A DNA stretch of 64,000 nucleotides from Staphylococcus piscifermentans (GTDB lineage Bacteria; Bacillota; Bacilli; Staphylococcales; Staphylococcaceae). The stretch's first letter is position 1, and each line of letters opens with the position of its first letter. The notes under the pieces are model-generated. The model saw nothing but the letters and a program-made list of their open reading frames with translations, did no database searches and had not been told where the DNA came from. The DNA lies in NCBI RefSeq assembly GCF_900186985.1, contig NZ_LT906447.1, forward strand, positions 372,001 through 436,000, written 5' to 3'. Shown piece after piece: positions 43,475 through 53,460 of the stretch. A program made the position numbers and the translations under genes.

Positions 43475-44323
43475 ATGGATTATAATTATAGTATTATTAA
43501 ATCATCAACTTGTACTTTAGATTTTACGAATAAAAAGGACTATATTAATATTTACTTTGTACTTTCAGGAAATGCTAAAACTTTAAAAAAAGAAAGTTCA
43601 CTTACCTATCATGCAGGCGAGTTGTTTATTAGAAGACCAGACATGAAACCTTTAAAAATTGAAATTAAAAATGGAAGTATAATTTGTTTAGAAATTCATA
43701 CTGACTATTTTGAAAGATTCTATTTAAAAAATGCTTTGAATATGGAAAATAACTTTGAGGTTCACCATCATATTAAAGAAACATTTGTGCATACCATACG
43801 ATGTATGTATGAGAAAAAATATTCTCATGCTGATATCAGTATTATTAAACTCGTAAATTATCTACGTATCTTCTTTGAAACATTTGATAATTATTTATTC
43901 AGACCGACTTTGAGTCCGTTAGTAAATCAAGTGATTGAGTATGTTAATGAGCATTATAAAAAACCTTTGAAATTATGCGTGGTAGCTAGAGATATCTTTG
44001 CGAACGAAAGTTTTCTTTCTAGAAAATTCGGAGAAGAGATGCAAATGACCTTCTCAGAATACCTCACTAATATCAGAGTATTTAATCTATCCGAACTATT
44101 AGTCACAAGAGGCGAAGAAGGTGAAATATGGAAAGAATTTGGTTTTGTGAGTAATCGTACTTTCTTAAACCGTTTCAAAGAAATCTTTAACATGTCTCCA
44201 AGAGAGTTTATTCTACACTCTCAAGTTTATCGTAGTAATGAAGATATTATTTCGGATTCGGTATATTTAGAAATTCTAAAATTTGTACAACCAGACGAAA
44301 AAATTATTCCTGAAATTCAATAG
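43475..44323 (+). CDS. AraC-family transcriptional regulator
   Basis: A DNA-binding regulator of 282 residues. The first 150 or so residues look like a small cupin-type sensing domain (YFVLSGNAKTL, YHAGELFIRRP). The C-terminal part, about 155-260, is an AraC-type double helix-turn-helix, with ANESFLSRKFGEEMQMTFSEY as the first and FGFVSNRTFLNRFKEIFNMS as the second. It starts at ATG 43475 after a strong GGGGGG ribosome site. Its targets are unknown; adjacent surface-protein or polymer genes are the natural guess. The N-terminal domain has no close match that I recognise. Confidence 0.85.
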   Translation: MDYNYSIIKSSTCTLDFTNKKDYINIYFVLSGNAKTLKKESSLTYHAGELFIRRPDMKPLKIEIKNGSIICLEIHTDYFERFYLKNALNMENNFEVHHHIKETFVHTIRCMYEKKYSHADISIIKLVNYLRIFFETFDNYLFRPTLSPLVNQVIEYVNEHYKKPLKLCVVARDIFANESFLSRKFGEEMQMTFSEYLTNIRVFNLSELLVTRGEEGEIWKEFGFVSNRTFLNRFKEIFNMSPREFILHSQVYRSNEDIISDSVYLEILKFVQPDEKIIPEIQ

Positions 44324-44354
44324 TTCGTAAATGTAATTCCGGTCTATTTATTTA

Positions 44355-44386
44355 TGAAGCGTCAACAGAGATACAAGTACGCTTCA
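44355..44386 (+). terminator. Hairpin downstream of the AraC gene
   Basis: TGAAGCGT and ACGCTTCA form a perfect 8-bp stem around a 16-base loop; only a short T run (CTTT) follows, so termination is uncertain. Confidence 0.45.
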
Positions 44387-44429
44387 CTTTAAATTAATTT
44401 CTTCTTTAAAAGCATCATTTCGAATACTT

Positions 44430-44442
44430 CCCCCCCCCCCCC
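44430..44442. repeat. Homopolymeric run of 13 C
   Basis: An uninterrupted C13 tract in an otherwise AT-rich 353-bp gap between the AraC gene and the next gene. Runs of this length slip during replication. It lies about 67 bp before a candidate promoter (TTGAAC 44509, TAATAA 44531) of the downstream gene. Nothing else is recognised in the gap. Confidence 0.9.
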
Positions 44443-44676
44443 GTTTTTGAGCAACACTTCAAAATGAGATTCCTTTCTTTTTAAATCACTACTTTTTAAT
44501 GAATTTTTTTGAACTCCTTAAAGTTATATTTAATAATCTTTCTTCTCTAAGAAATGATAGAATGTACATAATTTAGCGATAAAGGTTAAATACAATAAAA
44601 TCTTAATATTATAAGGGTGTAATTAGGGTATAAGTTACTAAATCATGAAAAAATTAATTTTATGGGGGAATGAATC

Positions 44677-45663
44677 ATGAAGGTCAATGTGACTGAACTT
44701 TTAAAGAAGCGATTAAATAAATTTGATGATAATTTCAAACACTATGGAGATGATATGGCTTATCTTACGTTAACAAGCCGTAATGACAGTACTTTGAAAG
44801 ATTTGCTAGGTATTCAGCTATTAAGAAATTCTGATAAAGAAACTGTAGCTAGAGAAATTGCACGATTGGATTTAGCTATTTTAGATAATAATGTACTCAC
44901 AGATATTATCAAATTAAAATCAGTTTATATCCAAGACTTTGAGCAGAATCCTACTGTGGAAGAATCAAATGCAATTAAAGCGATTAAACGCGATATCGAG
45001 GATAACTTAAACAAAATAGTGAATCCTCCGAAATCATGGACTTACACAGTATCAGAAAGCGCGAAGCTGCACTTTGCGGCAATCTATGTGGATGTTCAAG
45101 CGAAAAAGAAATTCGAATTACCAGCAACGAAAACTGAATTTCTAAAATCACATCCTGAATTAAAAGAGGGAGATCTTGTCTATAAAAGTATTTTCCGTCA
45201 TCGTGAAGCACGCGATTATTCAATTGAAGAAATTATTGAGCCTAGACTGCAAACTGCCGTCTTCAATCCTATATTAGAGGAACATTCTGATATCTATATT
45301 AAAAAAGGTGATATTGAAGAATTGTACAAAGGGAAATATGACGACTTCAAAGTTCAAGTTTATCTACAAACTTACGAAATCGGTCAAGGGTCAGAACCTG
45401 AAGAAGTAGAAGTCGATGAAGAAGTGGTAGAAACAGTGGACGTTAAGCCGGAAGAAGTAGAAGCTTCCATTGAAGTTGACGAAATTATTAAAGAAGCGAG
45501 AGTTAATCAAGAGAACACTTCTAAGATTGACACTTCAAAAGATAAAGATTCTAAAAAAGACAAAAAGAAAAAATCCGAGGAAACGGAAAATAAAAAAGAT
45601 AAAAAGAAAGACGCATCAAAGAAAAAAGACAACAAGAAGAAAAGTAAGAAAAAGAAAAAATAA
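44677..45663 (+). CDS. Unrecognised protein with acidic linker and lysine-rich tail
   Basis: I do not recognise this 328-residue protein. It has no signal peptide or membrane helix. Residues 1 to about 235 look like a mixed, mainly helical folded part with a clear break at NPPKSWTYTVSES. Residues about 238-275 are very acidic (EEVEVDEEVVETVDV). The last 55 residues are nearly all Lys with Asp, Ser and Glu. Such tails can bind nucleic acid, anionic polymers or ribosomes. ATG 44677 follows GGGGG. A strong terminator follows, so it is a single-gene unit. Confidence 0.75.
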   Translation: MKVNVTELLKKRLNKFDDNFKHYGDDMAYLTLTSRNDSTLKDLLGIQLLRNSDKETVAREIARLDLAILDNNVLTDIIKLKSVYIQDFEQNPTVEESNAIKAIKRDIEDNLNKIVNPPKSWTYTVSESAKLHFAAIYVDVQAKKKFELPATKTEFLKSHPELKEGDLVYKSIFRHREARDYSIEEIIEPRLQTAVFNPILEEHSDIYIKKGDIEELYKGKYDDFKVQVYLQTYEIGQGSEPEEVEVDEEVVETVDVKPEEVEASIEVDEIIKEARVNQENTSKIDTSKDKDSKKDKKKKSEETENKKDKKKDASKKKDNKKKSKKKKK

Positions 45664-45679
45664 ATTAGCATAGAATTAA

Positions 45680-45720
45680 AAAGGCTGGCGGAAAATCTTT
45701 CGAGATTGTCGCCAGCCTTT
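45680..45720. terminator. Bidirectional terminator
   Basis: AAAGGCTGGCG pairs with CGCCAGCCTTT, with a nested AATCT-TTCG-AGATT helix inside. It separates the lysine-tailed protein gene from the convergent transferase gene. Confidence 0.93.
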
Positions 45721-45744
45721 ATATTTAGATTTATAGTTTTGAAT

Positions 45745-48700
45745 TCACTTAAACAATGTTTTTATCACGGTTTCTGACGCATCTCCATCGCGTCCGTATT
45801 GACAAAATTCATCATAAAATTGTTGGTATTTATCTTTATATCTAGAATTTAATGAATTGAGATTCTGTAATTCATCAATTAAAGCATCAGTGTTTCTGAT
45901 TACTGGTCCTGGTACTATTTTTTCGTAATCCAGATAAGTGCCTCTTTCGCTATATAAATATTTTTCAAGATCGTAAGCGTAAAACAGCATTGGACGTTTT
46001 AAATAGGCATAATCAAACATTACAGAGCTGTAATCGGTAATTAAAACATCGCTTATTGCGTACAATTCTTCTATGCTTGGATAATTAGAAACGTTGATAG
46101 CGAAAGGATAGTATTGACGAATATCCATATTATTACTCACCATATAATGAGCTCTTACTAGTAATATGAAATCGTTGCCTAGTTGCTTCTGCATATTTTC
46201 GATATCTAATTTGATATCAGAAGACTTTCCTTCTCTCCAAGTTGGTGCGTAAAGTATTATTTTTTTATTTGAAGGTATGTTTAAAGATTTTTTGATTGAC
46301 TCTGTATGGTTGAGAGCATCGAAAATCATATCATTTCTAGGGAAACCAGAAGGAATAGATTTAACATTAGTGTTAAACGCGCTTCTAGCCTTGCTAGTCA
46401 TATAATCTGACGGAACAGAAACATAGTCCCAATTATTAATTTTCTTTTGGAACTGATCAATTTTATTTTGTCGTGTTTCAAATTTAAATTCAGGTGTATC
46501 AAATCCCATAGTTTTCATAAATGTACCATGGAAAGTTTGTACTTCTTTTTGTCCCCGTCGTTTTTTATAATCTACAGGCATATTTGTATTTTGAATGAAA
46601 TATTTTGCTGTAGCTAAATGGAACCAATATTTTAAGGAATTCTTTTTAACCACTTGTCCATTACCTTTAATTGGAAGATTAACATCGTTCATAATCCATA
46701 TATTTTTATATTTAGGATATTTTTTCTCCAAAGTTTCATAAACAGCTTTTGGACTGCAAGAATATTGATCTCCCCAATAAGAATAATAAATAACTTTCTT
46801 CTTATTTTTAGGCAAGAGACGGAATAGTGGATAAAGATATTTATAATTTCTTTTTCTTTTTTGTCTGGTATTATCCACTTTGTCCCATATTTGTTTCTTA
46901 TATAAATAGATCAAGTTTCCATTTTTTGAACTAAAGTCATACTTTCTGTTTTTATAAGTAAAGGAAAATGGGAATTTCACTTTACGACTTGCATTTAATA
47001 ATAACGATGAAGGCAGTAATTTATTGTTTAAATAATAATCTACAGAAAATACGAATTCTCCATAAGTAACAAAATAGTTGATGTTATCAGTTTCTAAAGG
47101 TATTGCGACTTGGCAAGTATTTTTATCAATAATGTCAGCTGGGAATTTCTTCACTACCTTACCATTAGTTGATTTTAACGAAAGAAATACTTTACTGAGT
47201 GAAACATCTAAGTCATAAGGACTTTCAAAACGGATTAATAAATCTCTATTGTTTTTTCTCATCTCTAGAACATTAGAGTGTCTTCCTTTTCTATTTAAAG
47301 TAAAAGAATGATTATTATACACTCTTATTACATATTCGTGCGTTTCATCTTGTTTTATTTGTGAAGAATAAAAAGGAATTTTACTGAATTTAAAGTTTCG
47401 TGTTTGCACACCATTATTACTTACTTCTAATTCAAATAATCTATGAATAGCTTCAAAATCATTTAAGTTAAATACTATTTCATCCCCGTGTACTTCTCCG
47501 ATAATAGGTTTTTCACGGAAATTTTTTAATTTGAATTGTGAATTGGGATCAATATGTGCTGCTTTGATAATCAGATTATTATCTTGTATGTCTAAGTTAT
47601 CGAAGACATTTGTAATATTTTCTTTTGATATATATAATTCCCAACTGAATGTATAGTCTAGTTTATAGCTCCATTTTTCAGTTTTTTTGTTAACTGTTGT
47701 TGCTTTGCTATTGGCTCCTGGTTCACTTAATACCTTTTCATTATACAAATCACCATCTTGATATATTAATTTGATTTTATTTAATGAAGAATGGTTTGTG
47801 GTTGGTATAATTTCTGTAGGTATTTTGATTTCATATAATCTTTCATCTTTTTTTCGTATTTGAATTTCTTTGTTTTCGTTATCATTATAAATAAAGGCTG
47901 AAAGACATTTTTCATCAATTGTATCTAGAAGTGAAGAAGTAATTTTTACATTAATAGAAATGCTATTATCTTTAAATGTTGCTTTCTTCACTTTAGTTTT
48001 TAAAATATCGCTATGATTGAAAGTGATCTTTTTTAAATAATAATTTTTCAAATACTTGTCTGAAGGTTTTGAGTGTTTGCCTAATTGCATGGTTTTCACT
48101 TTATCAACACTATAGTTTAAAACTGTTTTATAATCCTTTTTTTGTATGGCATAGTAAATTGCTTGCTTGCGGTAATCACAGTTTTGAATGTATTGTTTAT
48201 CCAGCTTAGTGAGCGCTTTTCTTGTGATTTTAATAAATTCTTTTGTATATGATTTGTTGGTTTCTGTATATTCAGGAAAGAACAGAGGCAAATCAAAAAC
48301 TATTACTTTCTTTTCGAATTCAGCACACAATTTTTTAGAAGCATGCTCTTTAAGAAATGATAGAGTATCCAAGCATGTATTTACACGATCTTTATAGCCC
48401 TGTATATTGAATCTGTCTTGAGAAATTGAAACACTTTCTCCAGTTCTTATTCTCCAGACATAAGTCACTGTTGGAATGATATTTATTTTTTTAGCTAAGC
48501 TGAAAGATTTCATTGTAAAATAGATGTCTTCATAAACGATATTTTCTGGAAATACAATTTGGTTTTCTTTTAAGAAAGAAGATTTATATATTTTGTTAGT
48601 ACTAGTACTATCATAAACTAATGAAGGTGTTTCAAAAAAATTAGTATTTATTTTCTCCGTAAAATCTACTTTTTTATGTAAACCTGAACGGCTATATTTG

Positions 48701-49083
48701 TTATTCTCAAATCTTTCTACGGGTCCTGTTACTATCTCTGCTTCATTAATAAAGGCAGAGTCCAATAATGAACTATATGCATTTTTAGGAACAAAATCAT
48801 CGCTATCTAAAAATGCAATATACTTTCCTTGTGCTAATTCGATCCCTTTATTACGAGTCGCACCTAGACCGCTATTTTCAAAATGATAGGCTTTAACATT
48901 GGAGTGCATTTCGCTAAAGTGATTGATAATTTTACCGGATCCGTCTTGAGATCCATCATTAATTAAAATTATTTCATATAGATTATCATCTAGATTTTGT
49001 TCTAATAAGGATTTTATACAATCGTGTAGATATCCTTGGACATTATAAACGGGTACAATAATGCTTAAAAGTTTTTCATACAT
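45745..49083 (-). CDS. Bifunctional GT2 glycosyltransferase / TagF-like glycerophosphotransferase (1112 aa)
   Basis: A fused enzyme probably building a surface polymer with glycerol-phosphate. Residues 1 to about 320 are a GT2 domain: SIIVPVYNVQGYLHDCI, ILINDGSQDGSG and the metal-binding AFLDSDDF. The middle (about 370-700) is beta-rich and may bind glycan. Residues about 760-1112 are TagF-like, with HGTFMKTMGF near 851, APTWREG, and TDYSSVMFDY near 1016. That domain normally transfers glycerol-phosphate from CDP-glycerol. The start ATG 49083 has a modest ribosome site (GGATGA). It is probably membrane-associated in the cytoplasm. The polymer is not identifiable from sequence. Confidence 0.87.
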   Translation of the reverse strand: MYEKLLSIIVPVYNVQGYLHDCIKSLLEQNLDDNLYEIILINDGSQDGSGKIINHFSEMHSNVKAYHFENSGLGATRNKGIELAQGKYIAFLDSDDFVPKNAYSSLLDSAFINEAEIVTGPVERFENNKYSRSGLHKKVDFTEKINTNFFETPSLVYDSTSTNKIYKSSFLKENQIVFPENIVYEDIYFTMKSFSLAKKINIIPTVTYVWRIRTGESVSISQDRFNIQGYKDRVNTCLDTLSFLKEHASKKLCAEFEKKVIVFDLPLFFPEYTETNKSYTKEFIKITRKALTKLDKQYIQNCDYRKQAIYYAIQKKDYKTVLNYSVDKVKTMQLGKHSKPSDKYLKNYYLKKITFNHSDILKTKVKKATFKDNSISINVKITSSLLDTIDEKCLSAFIYNDNENKEIQIRKKDERLYEIKIPTEIIPTTNHSSLNKIKLIYQDGDLYNEKVLSEPGANSKATTVNKKTEKWSYKLDYTFSWELYISKENITNVFDNLDIQDNNLIIKAAHIDPNSQFKLKNFREKPIIGEVHGDEIVFNLNDFEAIHRLFELEVSNNGVQTRNFKFSKIPFYSSQIKQDETHEYVIRVYNNHSFTLNRKGRHSNVLEMRKNNRDLLIRFESPYDLDVSLSKVFLSLKSTNGKVVKKFPADIIDKNTCQVAIPLETDNINYFVTYGEFVFSVDYYLNNKLLPSSLLLNASRKVKFPFSFTYKNRKYDFSSKNGNLIYLYKKQIWDKVDNTRQKRKRNYKYLYPLFRLLPKNKKKVIYYSYWGDQYSCSPKAVYETLEKKYPKYKNIWIMNDVNLPIKGNGQVVKKNSLKYWFHLATAKYFIQNTNMPVDYKKRRGQKEVQTFHGTFMKTMGFDTPEFKFETRQNKIDQFQKKINNWDYVSVPSDYMTSKARSAFNTNVKSIPSGFPRNDMIFDALNHTESIKKSLNIPSNKKIILYAPTWREGKSSDIKLDIENMQKQLGNDFILLVRAHYMVSNNMDIRQYYPFAINVSNYPSIEELYAISDVLITDYSSVMFDYAYLKRPMLFYAYDLEKYLYSERGTYLDYEKIVPGPVIRNTDALIDELQNLNSLNSRYKDKYQQFYDEFCQYGRDGDASETVIKTLFK

Positions 49084-49252
49084 ATTTAATTCATCCTTAT
49101 TGAAGATTTATATTTTTATGTGATTCTCTATTTCTGTTTTAAAACTCGCGCTTTTAATTTCGTTTTAAATGGTTAAGTATATACTCTTGGTTAGTTGTAA
49201 TAATCAATATATTTACACATAATCAATAATAATTAAACAAATAAACTACATT

Positions 49253-49258
49253 TTGTCA
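49253..49258 (-). promoter_or_regulatory. Candidate -35 for the minus-strand transferase gene
   Basis: On the minus strand a consensus TTGACA lies about 170 bases before the ATG, followed by AT-rich DNA but no clear -10. The 412-bp divergent gap also holds a 7-bp hairpin at 49302-49321 and the leader described next. Confidence 0.35.
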
Positions 49259-49353
49259 ATGTAATCATAACTTATTACTCCTGTGGATAATTATTGCACT
49301 AACTAATCATATTGGATTAGTGTTTTACCATTTTTAGCTTGTGCAAAGTTAAG

Positions 49354-49459
49354 TTGCATTTTTAATACATTTTACATATAATTAACATTGATCAGACAGA
49401 TGTAACCGATTTCGAAATACTTCTAATTTACCGATTGAAGCGGTAATAGAAGTGTTTTT
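49354..49459 (+). promoter_or_regulatory. Promoter and leader terminator upstream of the acyltransferase gene
   Basis: TTGCAT (49354-49359) and TATAAT (49377-49382) with an exact 17-bp spacer form a strong promoter. About 36 bases after the -10 an intrinsic terminator follows: ACTTCTAATTTACCG (49419-49433) with CGGTAATAGAAGT (49441-49453) and a T run, still 36 bp before the start codon. Such a leader suggests attenuation. The same arrangement recurs before gtaB. Confidence 0.65.
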
Positions 49460-49495
49460 ATTTGTTATTTTATCAACAATTCTGAGGAGTAGAGT

Positions 49496-50581
49496 ATGGA
49501 AAAGAAAACTGAATTAACATATGCTAGAGCTATATTTTGTATTATTATTGTGCTTGTTCACGCGATGACTGGCTTTATTAATGATATTCACGTGGGAGAC
49601 GTTCAAAAGAGAATAGTTCAAATTATGCAAATTATGCTTTTGAGTGCTACACCGTGTTTTATCATGTTATCAGAAACATTATTAGGAATGCGATATTCAA
49701 AATATTTGCCTAAAAACTTTTTGACAAAAAGAATAAAATTTATTTTACTGCCTTATATCGTCTTTGCTTTGTTTGTTATATTAGAAATTTATTTTGATCC
49801 TGCCAAGCATTTTACGCTTTGGTATCTTATTCTCAATATACTTATCGAAGGAAAATTCTTCGGTTGGTTTGTATTAGTCATCTTCCAATTCTTTATACTA
49901 CATATGATTTTCTATAAAGTATTAGATAAAATGAAACCTTTAATTCCTATTGTTGTTTCGCTTGCCATTAGTTTTACTCATGCATTGTTAATGTATTATA
50001 GTACAACCTATTTAAATTGGTGGCATGAACACTATATTCTTTATAATCGCACAATCATATTGAACTGGTTATTTTACTTTGTACTAGGTTTCTATATTGG
50101 AAAGTATTACGATGTAGTAATGGAATTTGTACAACGAAAGATATATTGGATTCTCTTATTATTTATAGCAAGTGCTGCAGTTATTGCTATTGATTTCTTT
50201 AAGTTCGAGGTATACTTTAATGAATCTAATCGTTTTGATTTATTTGTTTTTTCAGCAGCATTCTTTGTGCTCATTATCAGTTTATCTAAAATATTATGTC
50301 GTATACATTTAACCTTTATTTATATGATTAGTGAAATTTCATTTTTCATTTACCTGTCGCATCAAATCATTGTAGAACACATTTCAAGAGGATTAGCCTC
50401 GTTTGTTAGATATCCATTTATGTTTTTCACATTAACCACAATTTTCACGATAGGATTTTGTATAGGACTTGGCATTGTACTTTCCTTTATTCCTTACGTG
50501 AGATTTATCGTCGGCAGGAATACACTCTATCCGATGGTGTTGAATAATTATAGTTTAAAACAAGAAGCTAAAGAGAACTGA
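49496..50581 (+). CDS. Membrane acyltransferase, acyltransferase-3 family (IcaC/OafA-like)
   Basis: An integral membrane protein of 361 residues with about ten hydrophobic helices. It opens with the family's typical start, KTELTYARAIFCIIIVLVHA, whose His after the first helix is conserved in acyltransferase-3 enzymes. These O-acylate or export polysaccharide; IcaC and OafA are examples. Placed between glycopolymer transferase genes, it probably modifies the same polymer. The ATG at 49496 follows GAGGAG. A terminator follows at 50603. Confidence 0.83.
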   Translation: MEKKTELTYARAIFCIIIVLVHAMTGFINDIHVGDVQKRIVQIMQIMLLSATPCFIMLSETLLGMRYSKYLPKNFLTKRIKFILLPYIVFALFVILEIYFDPAKHFTLWYLILNILIEGKFFGWFVLVIFQFFILHMIFYKVLDKMKPLIPIVVSLAISFTHALLMYYSTTYLNWWHEHYILYNRTIILNWLFYFVLGFYIGKYYDVVMEFVQRKIYWILLLFIASAAVIAIDFFKFEVYFNESNRFDLFVFSAAFFVLIISLSKILCRIHLTFIYMISEISFFIYLSHQIIVEHISRGLASFVRYPFMFFTLTTIFTIGFCIGLGIVLSFIPYVRFIVGRNTLYPMVLNNYSLKQEAKEN

Positions 50582-50602
50582 CTGAATAACCTCATTATAA
50601 AT

Positions 50603-50638
50603 GCCATGAAACTGTGTCATTAGTTTCATGGCTTTTTT
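50603..50638. terminator. Terminator between the convergent acyltransferase and transferase genes
   Basis: GCCATGAAACT and AGTTTCATGGC form a perfect 11-bp stem with a T run on the plus strand. Confidence 0.9.
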
Positions 50639-50641
50639 GCA

Positions 50642-53143
50642 TTAGTGCAGTAAGGAATAGAGTTGTTCTAAAGCCTCGGCGTTATGCTGGTTTGCATCGA
50701 AGTGTTCGAAAGTAGGAGTAGTATGATTTATAAATTTACGTATATTTTCTTCGACAAGTTCTGGTGTATTTTCAGTTAACATACCATAATCTCCGGCTTT
50801 TAAGACGTATTTATTAGCTGGGATATCAGAAGCAAGTGCATTGATACCGACTGTTAATGCTTCTAACAATACCATAGATTGACCTTCATAATGTGAAGTC
50901 AAAGCGAAGAGGTCGCAGTGTTTCATAATATTAAACGGATTACTTTTTTGACCTACTAAGAAGACATTGTCTTCGAGTTTTAAACGCTTGATCATATCTT
51001 CTAAAGCTTTTCTTAGCGGTCCGTCTCCTAAGATATATAATTTTGCAGTCGGATAGTCTTTTACAACACCGCTAAATCCATTGATTAAGATATCAAAGCC
51101 TTTTTCAGGAGAAAGTCTGCCCATTGCCATGACTTTAAAATCTTTATCATTAAAAGGAACACTGACGATTTCATTATCTTTTTGAATAGCAAGCACTTGT
51201 TGTCCTTTATGCATAAAGAAGTCCGTATCTTCAGTGAGTAAGTGCTGGATTTTAGGAAGATTAATCGTATTCATTGCTGATACAAATTTCTCTCTAGTAT
51301 TTGGTGTAGCTAGTTTTTTTAAATTTACTTTGCATGTTTCTTCAGAGACACTTACCAGATAATCAAATTTATAATACAAGCTGATAATGCCTTTTAAATT
51401 AACATAGTGCGGACGGTTGCCATTAACTGTACGGTTCATATCACTTTCAATATCACTATGAAGATATATTAATTTACGTTTGGATTGCGTTGCTAGTAAA
51501 ATTTTAGACCAAAACATTGAGTAGCCGCTGAAATCAATAACATAATCAAAATCTGAGCTCCCGAAGATTTTTCGGAATTCACGCTCGTAAGCTTTAGTTG
51601 GATAAGCTATTTTTTCTAATGGTGATTTAAGGCCTCTATTTTTTACGAAAATATCTCTGTATTTCTCTGAAGTGCTCGCTAGAAGAGGACCCTTTCTTAA
51701 AATAATGCGTACATTTTTATTGACTTGTGAAAGATTCTTAAGGATTTCTGTGTTGTGGGTATTATTCAAAAATATCGTAACGTCATATCTGTCATAATCA
51801 ATATTTTCTAAGAGGTTAATTGCTGAAGTAGTGATGCCGTTATTTTTCATTCCGCCAGGATACATTAAAATCGTTTCTTTAGTCTTTAATGATTGCCCTT
51901 TTTCAGAAGAGAACATAGCGTTAATTAATCTTTCAGTGACTTTGCCGTCTTCATAGGGAACATATAAGTCTTTAAATTCCTGATATTGTCTGGCGTATTT
52001 TGAAGTGTTTGCTTGTGCATGATTGACTGCTTCTATCAAATCATCCGTATTAAAGACAGATGGACCTGGTAAAGCATCCGGCTTAATATAGAAGCCTCTG
52101 TCGTTCTTATAATCTTCATAATCTGGAGAATAGAAAATCATTGGCTTGTCGGTAACAAGATAATCAAAGAAAATACTAGAATAATCGGTTACTAATAAAT
52201 CGATTACGCTGAGTAATTCATTAGTATCAAAGGAATCTGGCACCAAGTAAGGTTTAAGTTCTTTATATTTTAAAGCTGTTTTATAAACAAAGGGGTGAAC
52301 TTTTACTAGTACTTGATATTCGGTATTATTCTTCAATTCCATTACCATGCGATAGACATCTTTCAAACTATCTTCCGGTTTATTGACATCGCTGCCTCTC
52401 CAAGTTGGCGCAAATAAAATAATTTCTCTGTCAGATATATGCAGACCGGATTGTTTTAAATGCTTGAAGACCCTTTTCTTGTCTGCATTAAGCGTAAGAT
52501 CAATTCTAGGATAGCCGATTTCTAATAATTCTCCGCTGTATAAACCCTCTAAGCTGAAAGCTCTCTTGAAGATTTCAGAAGTATGAGGATTTGGACTAAC
52601 TAGAATATCAGAACTTAAGAAGTTTCTGATGATATTTTGAGAACCGAGTAAATTATCTTCAACATCTAATCCCATTGCTTTAATTGGGGTACCGTGCCAA
52701 GTATTGACGTACACTTGATTCTCTTTTTTGGTAAAATATGCTGGGAAAGTTGAGTTGTTTAAAATGTATTTTGCTGTTGTAAGCATTTGTAAACAATCAT
52801 TACTTTCTTTTACTACAAATTCCACATTTGAATAGTGCTTGTACATTTTGGCAAATTCTTGTTTTTTCTTTTGCGTATCCACGACCCAAATATGTTTTAA
52901 ATGTTTATACTCCTTATGGGAAAGCAGATATAAAAAGACGGCATAGGGACTGTCCGTCATACTCTTGCCGTCACGTGATTGATATAGAATATAATTATCT
53001 TTAAGTTTATTGTGTTTATAATATTTTGCGTATCTTGTAATCTTAGCAACATAAGGACTTGTAAACATTGCTTTAATAGGTTGTGCAAAGAATTTATATT
53101 TTCTGCTTGCTTGGTTTAAGAACACCTTTCCTACTTTATTCAT
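50642..53143 (-). CDS. TagF-like glycerophosphotransferase fused to GT4 glycosyltransferase (833 aa)
   Basis: A two-domain polymer enzyme. Residues about 30-410 are TagF-like (CDP-glycerol:glycerophosphotransferase family): NTWHGTPIKAMGL near 151, FAPTWRGSDV, and TDYSSIFFDYLVTDKPMIFY near 323. Residues about 425-833 form a GT4 glycosyltransferase: MGRLSPEKGFDILI, LGDGPLRKAL and the E-x7-E region EGQSMVLLEA near 749. A single chain could thus add both glycerol-phosphate and a sugar. The ATG at 53143 has a good ribosome site (AGAGGAG). It has the opposite domain order to the 1112-residue enzyme. Confidence 0.87.
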   Translation of the reverse strand: MNKVGKVFLNQASRKYKFFAQPIKAMFTSPYVAKITRYAKYYKHNKLKDNYILYQSRDGKSMTDSPYAVFLYLLSHKEYKHLKHIWVVDTQKKKQEFAKMYKHYSNVEFVVKESNDCLQMLTTAKYILNNSTFPAYFTKKENQVYVNTWHGTPIKAMGLDVEDNLLGSQNIIRNFLSSDILVSPNPHTSEIFKRAFSLEGLYSGELLEIGYPRIDLTLNADKKRVFKHLKQSGLHISDREIILFAPTWRGSDVNKPEDSLKDVYRMVMELKNNTEYQVLVKVHPFVYKTALKYKELKPYLVPDSFDTNELLSVIDLLVTDYSSIFFDYLVTDKPMIFYSPDYEDYKNDRGFYIKPDALPGPSVFNTDDLIEAVNHAQANTSKYARQYQEFKDLYVPYEDGKVTERLINAMFSSEKGQSLKTKETILMYPGGMKNNGITTSAINLLENIDYDRYDVTIFLNNTHNTEILKNLSQVNKNVRIILRKGPLLASTSEKYRDIFVKNRGLKSPLEKIAYPTKAYEREFRKIFGSSDFDYVIDFSGYSMFWSKILLATQSKRKLIYLHSDIESDMNRTVNGNRPHYVNLKGIISLYYKFDYLVSVSEETCKVNLKKLATPNTREKFVSAMNTINLPKIQHLLTEDTDFFMHKGQQVLAIQKDNEIVSVPFNDKDFKVMAMGRLSPEKGFDILINGFSGVVKDYPTAKLYILGDGPLRKALEDMIKRLKLEDNVFLVGQKSNPFNIMKHCDLFALTSHYEGQSMVLLEALTVGINALASDIPANKYVLKAGDYGMLTENTPELVEENIRKFINHTTPTFEHFDANQHNAEALEQLYSLLH

Positions 53144-53460
53144 TTCAAAAACTCCTCTTATCTATTTTTCGGTTACTTTTCGAATGATTTAAATATGATT
53201 ACAGGCGAGACTGCTTATTTTAGGTTAAAGATTAGTTAATAATATGTATACAATCTTTACACTAAACTATACTTTAGTATATCTTTTATGACTTATTTAT
53301 ACAATTATTTTTAAGAAGTAGCTATTGCAATAATCTACATTAACCTATTTAAATAATTGGTTATTACAAGTTATTTAAAGACATTAATTAGTTGTTGTTA
53401 GAAAAAATAACAGACAAGCAAAAATAATTGTACTAAATTTAAAAGTCTCTAAAAATTCCA

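Noticed and set aside
50642..53143. Housekeeping teichoic acid polymerase TagF/TarF
   Set aside because: The GT4 fusion, the neighbouring fused paralogues and the absence of other tag/tar genes argue for an accessory polymer instead.
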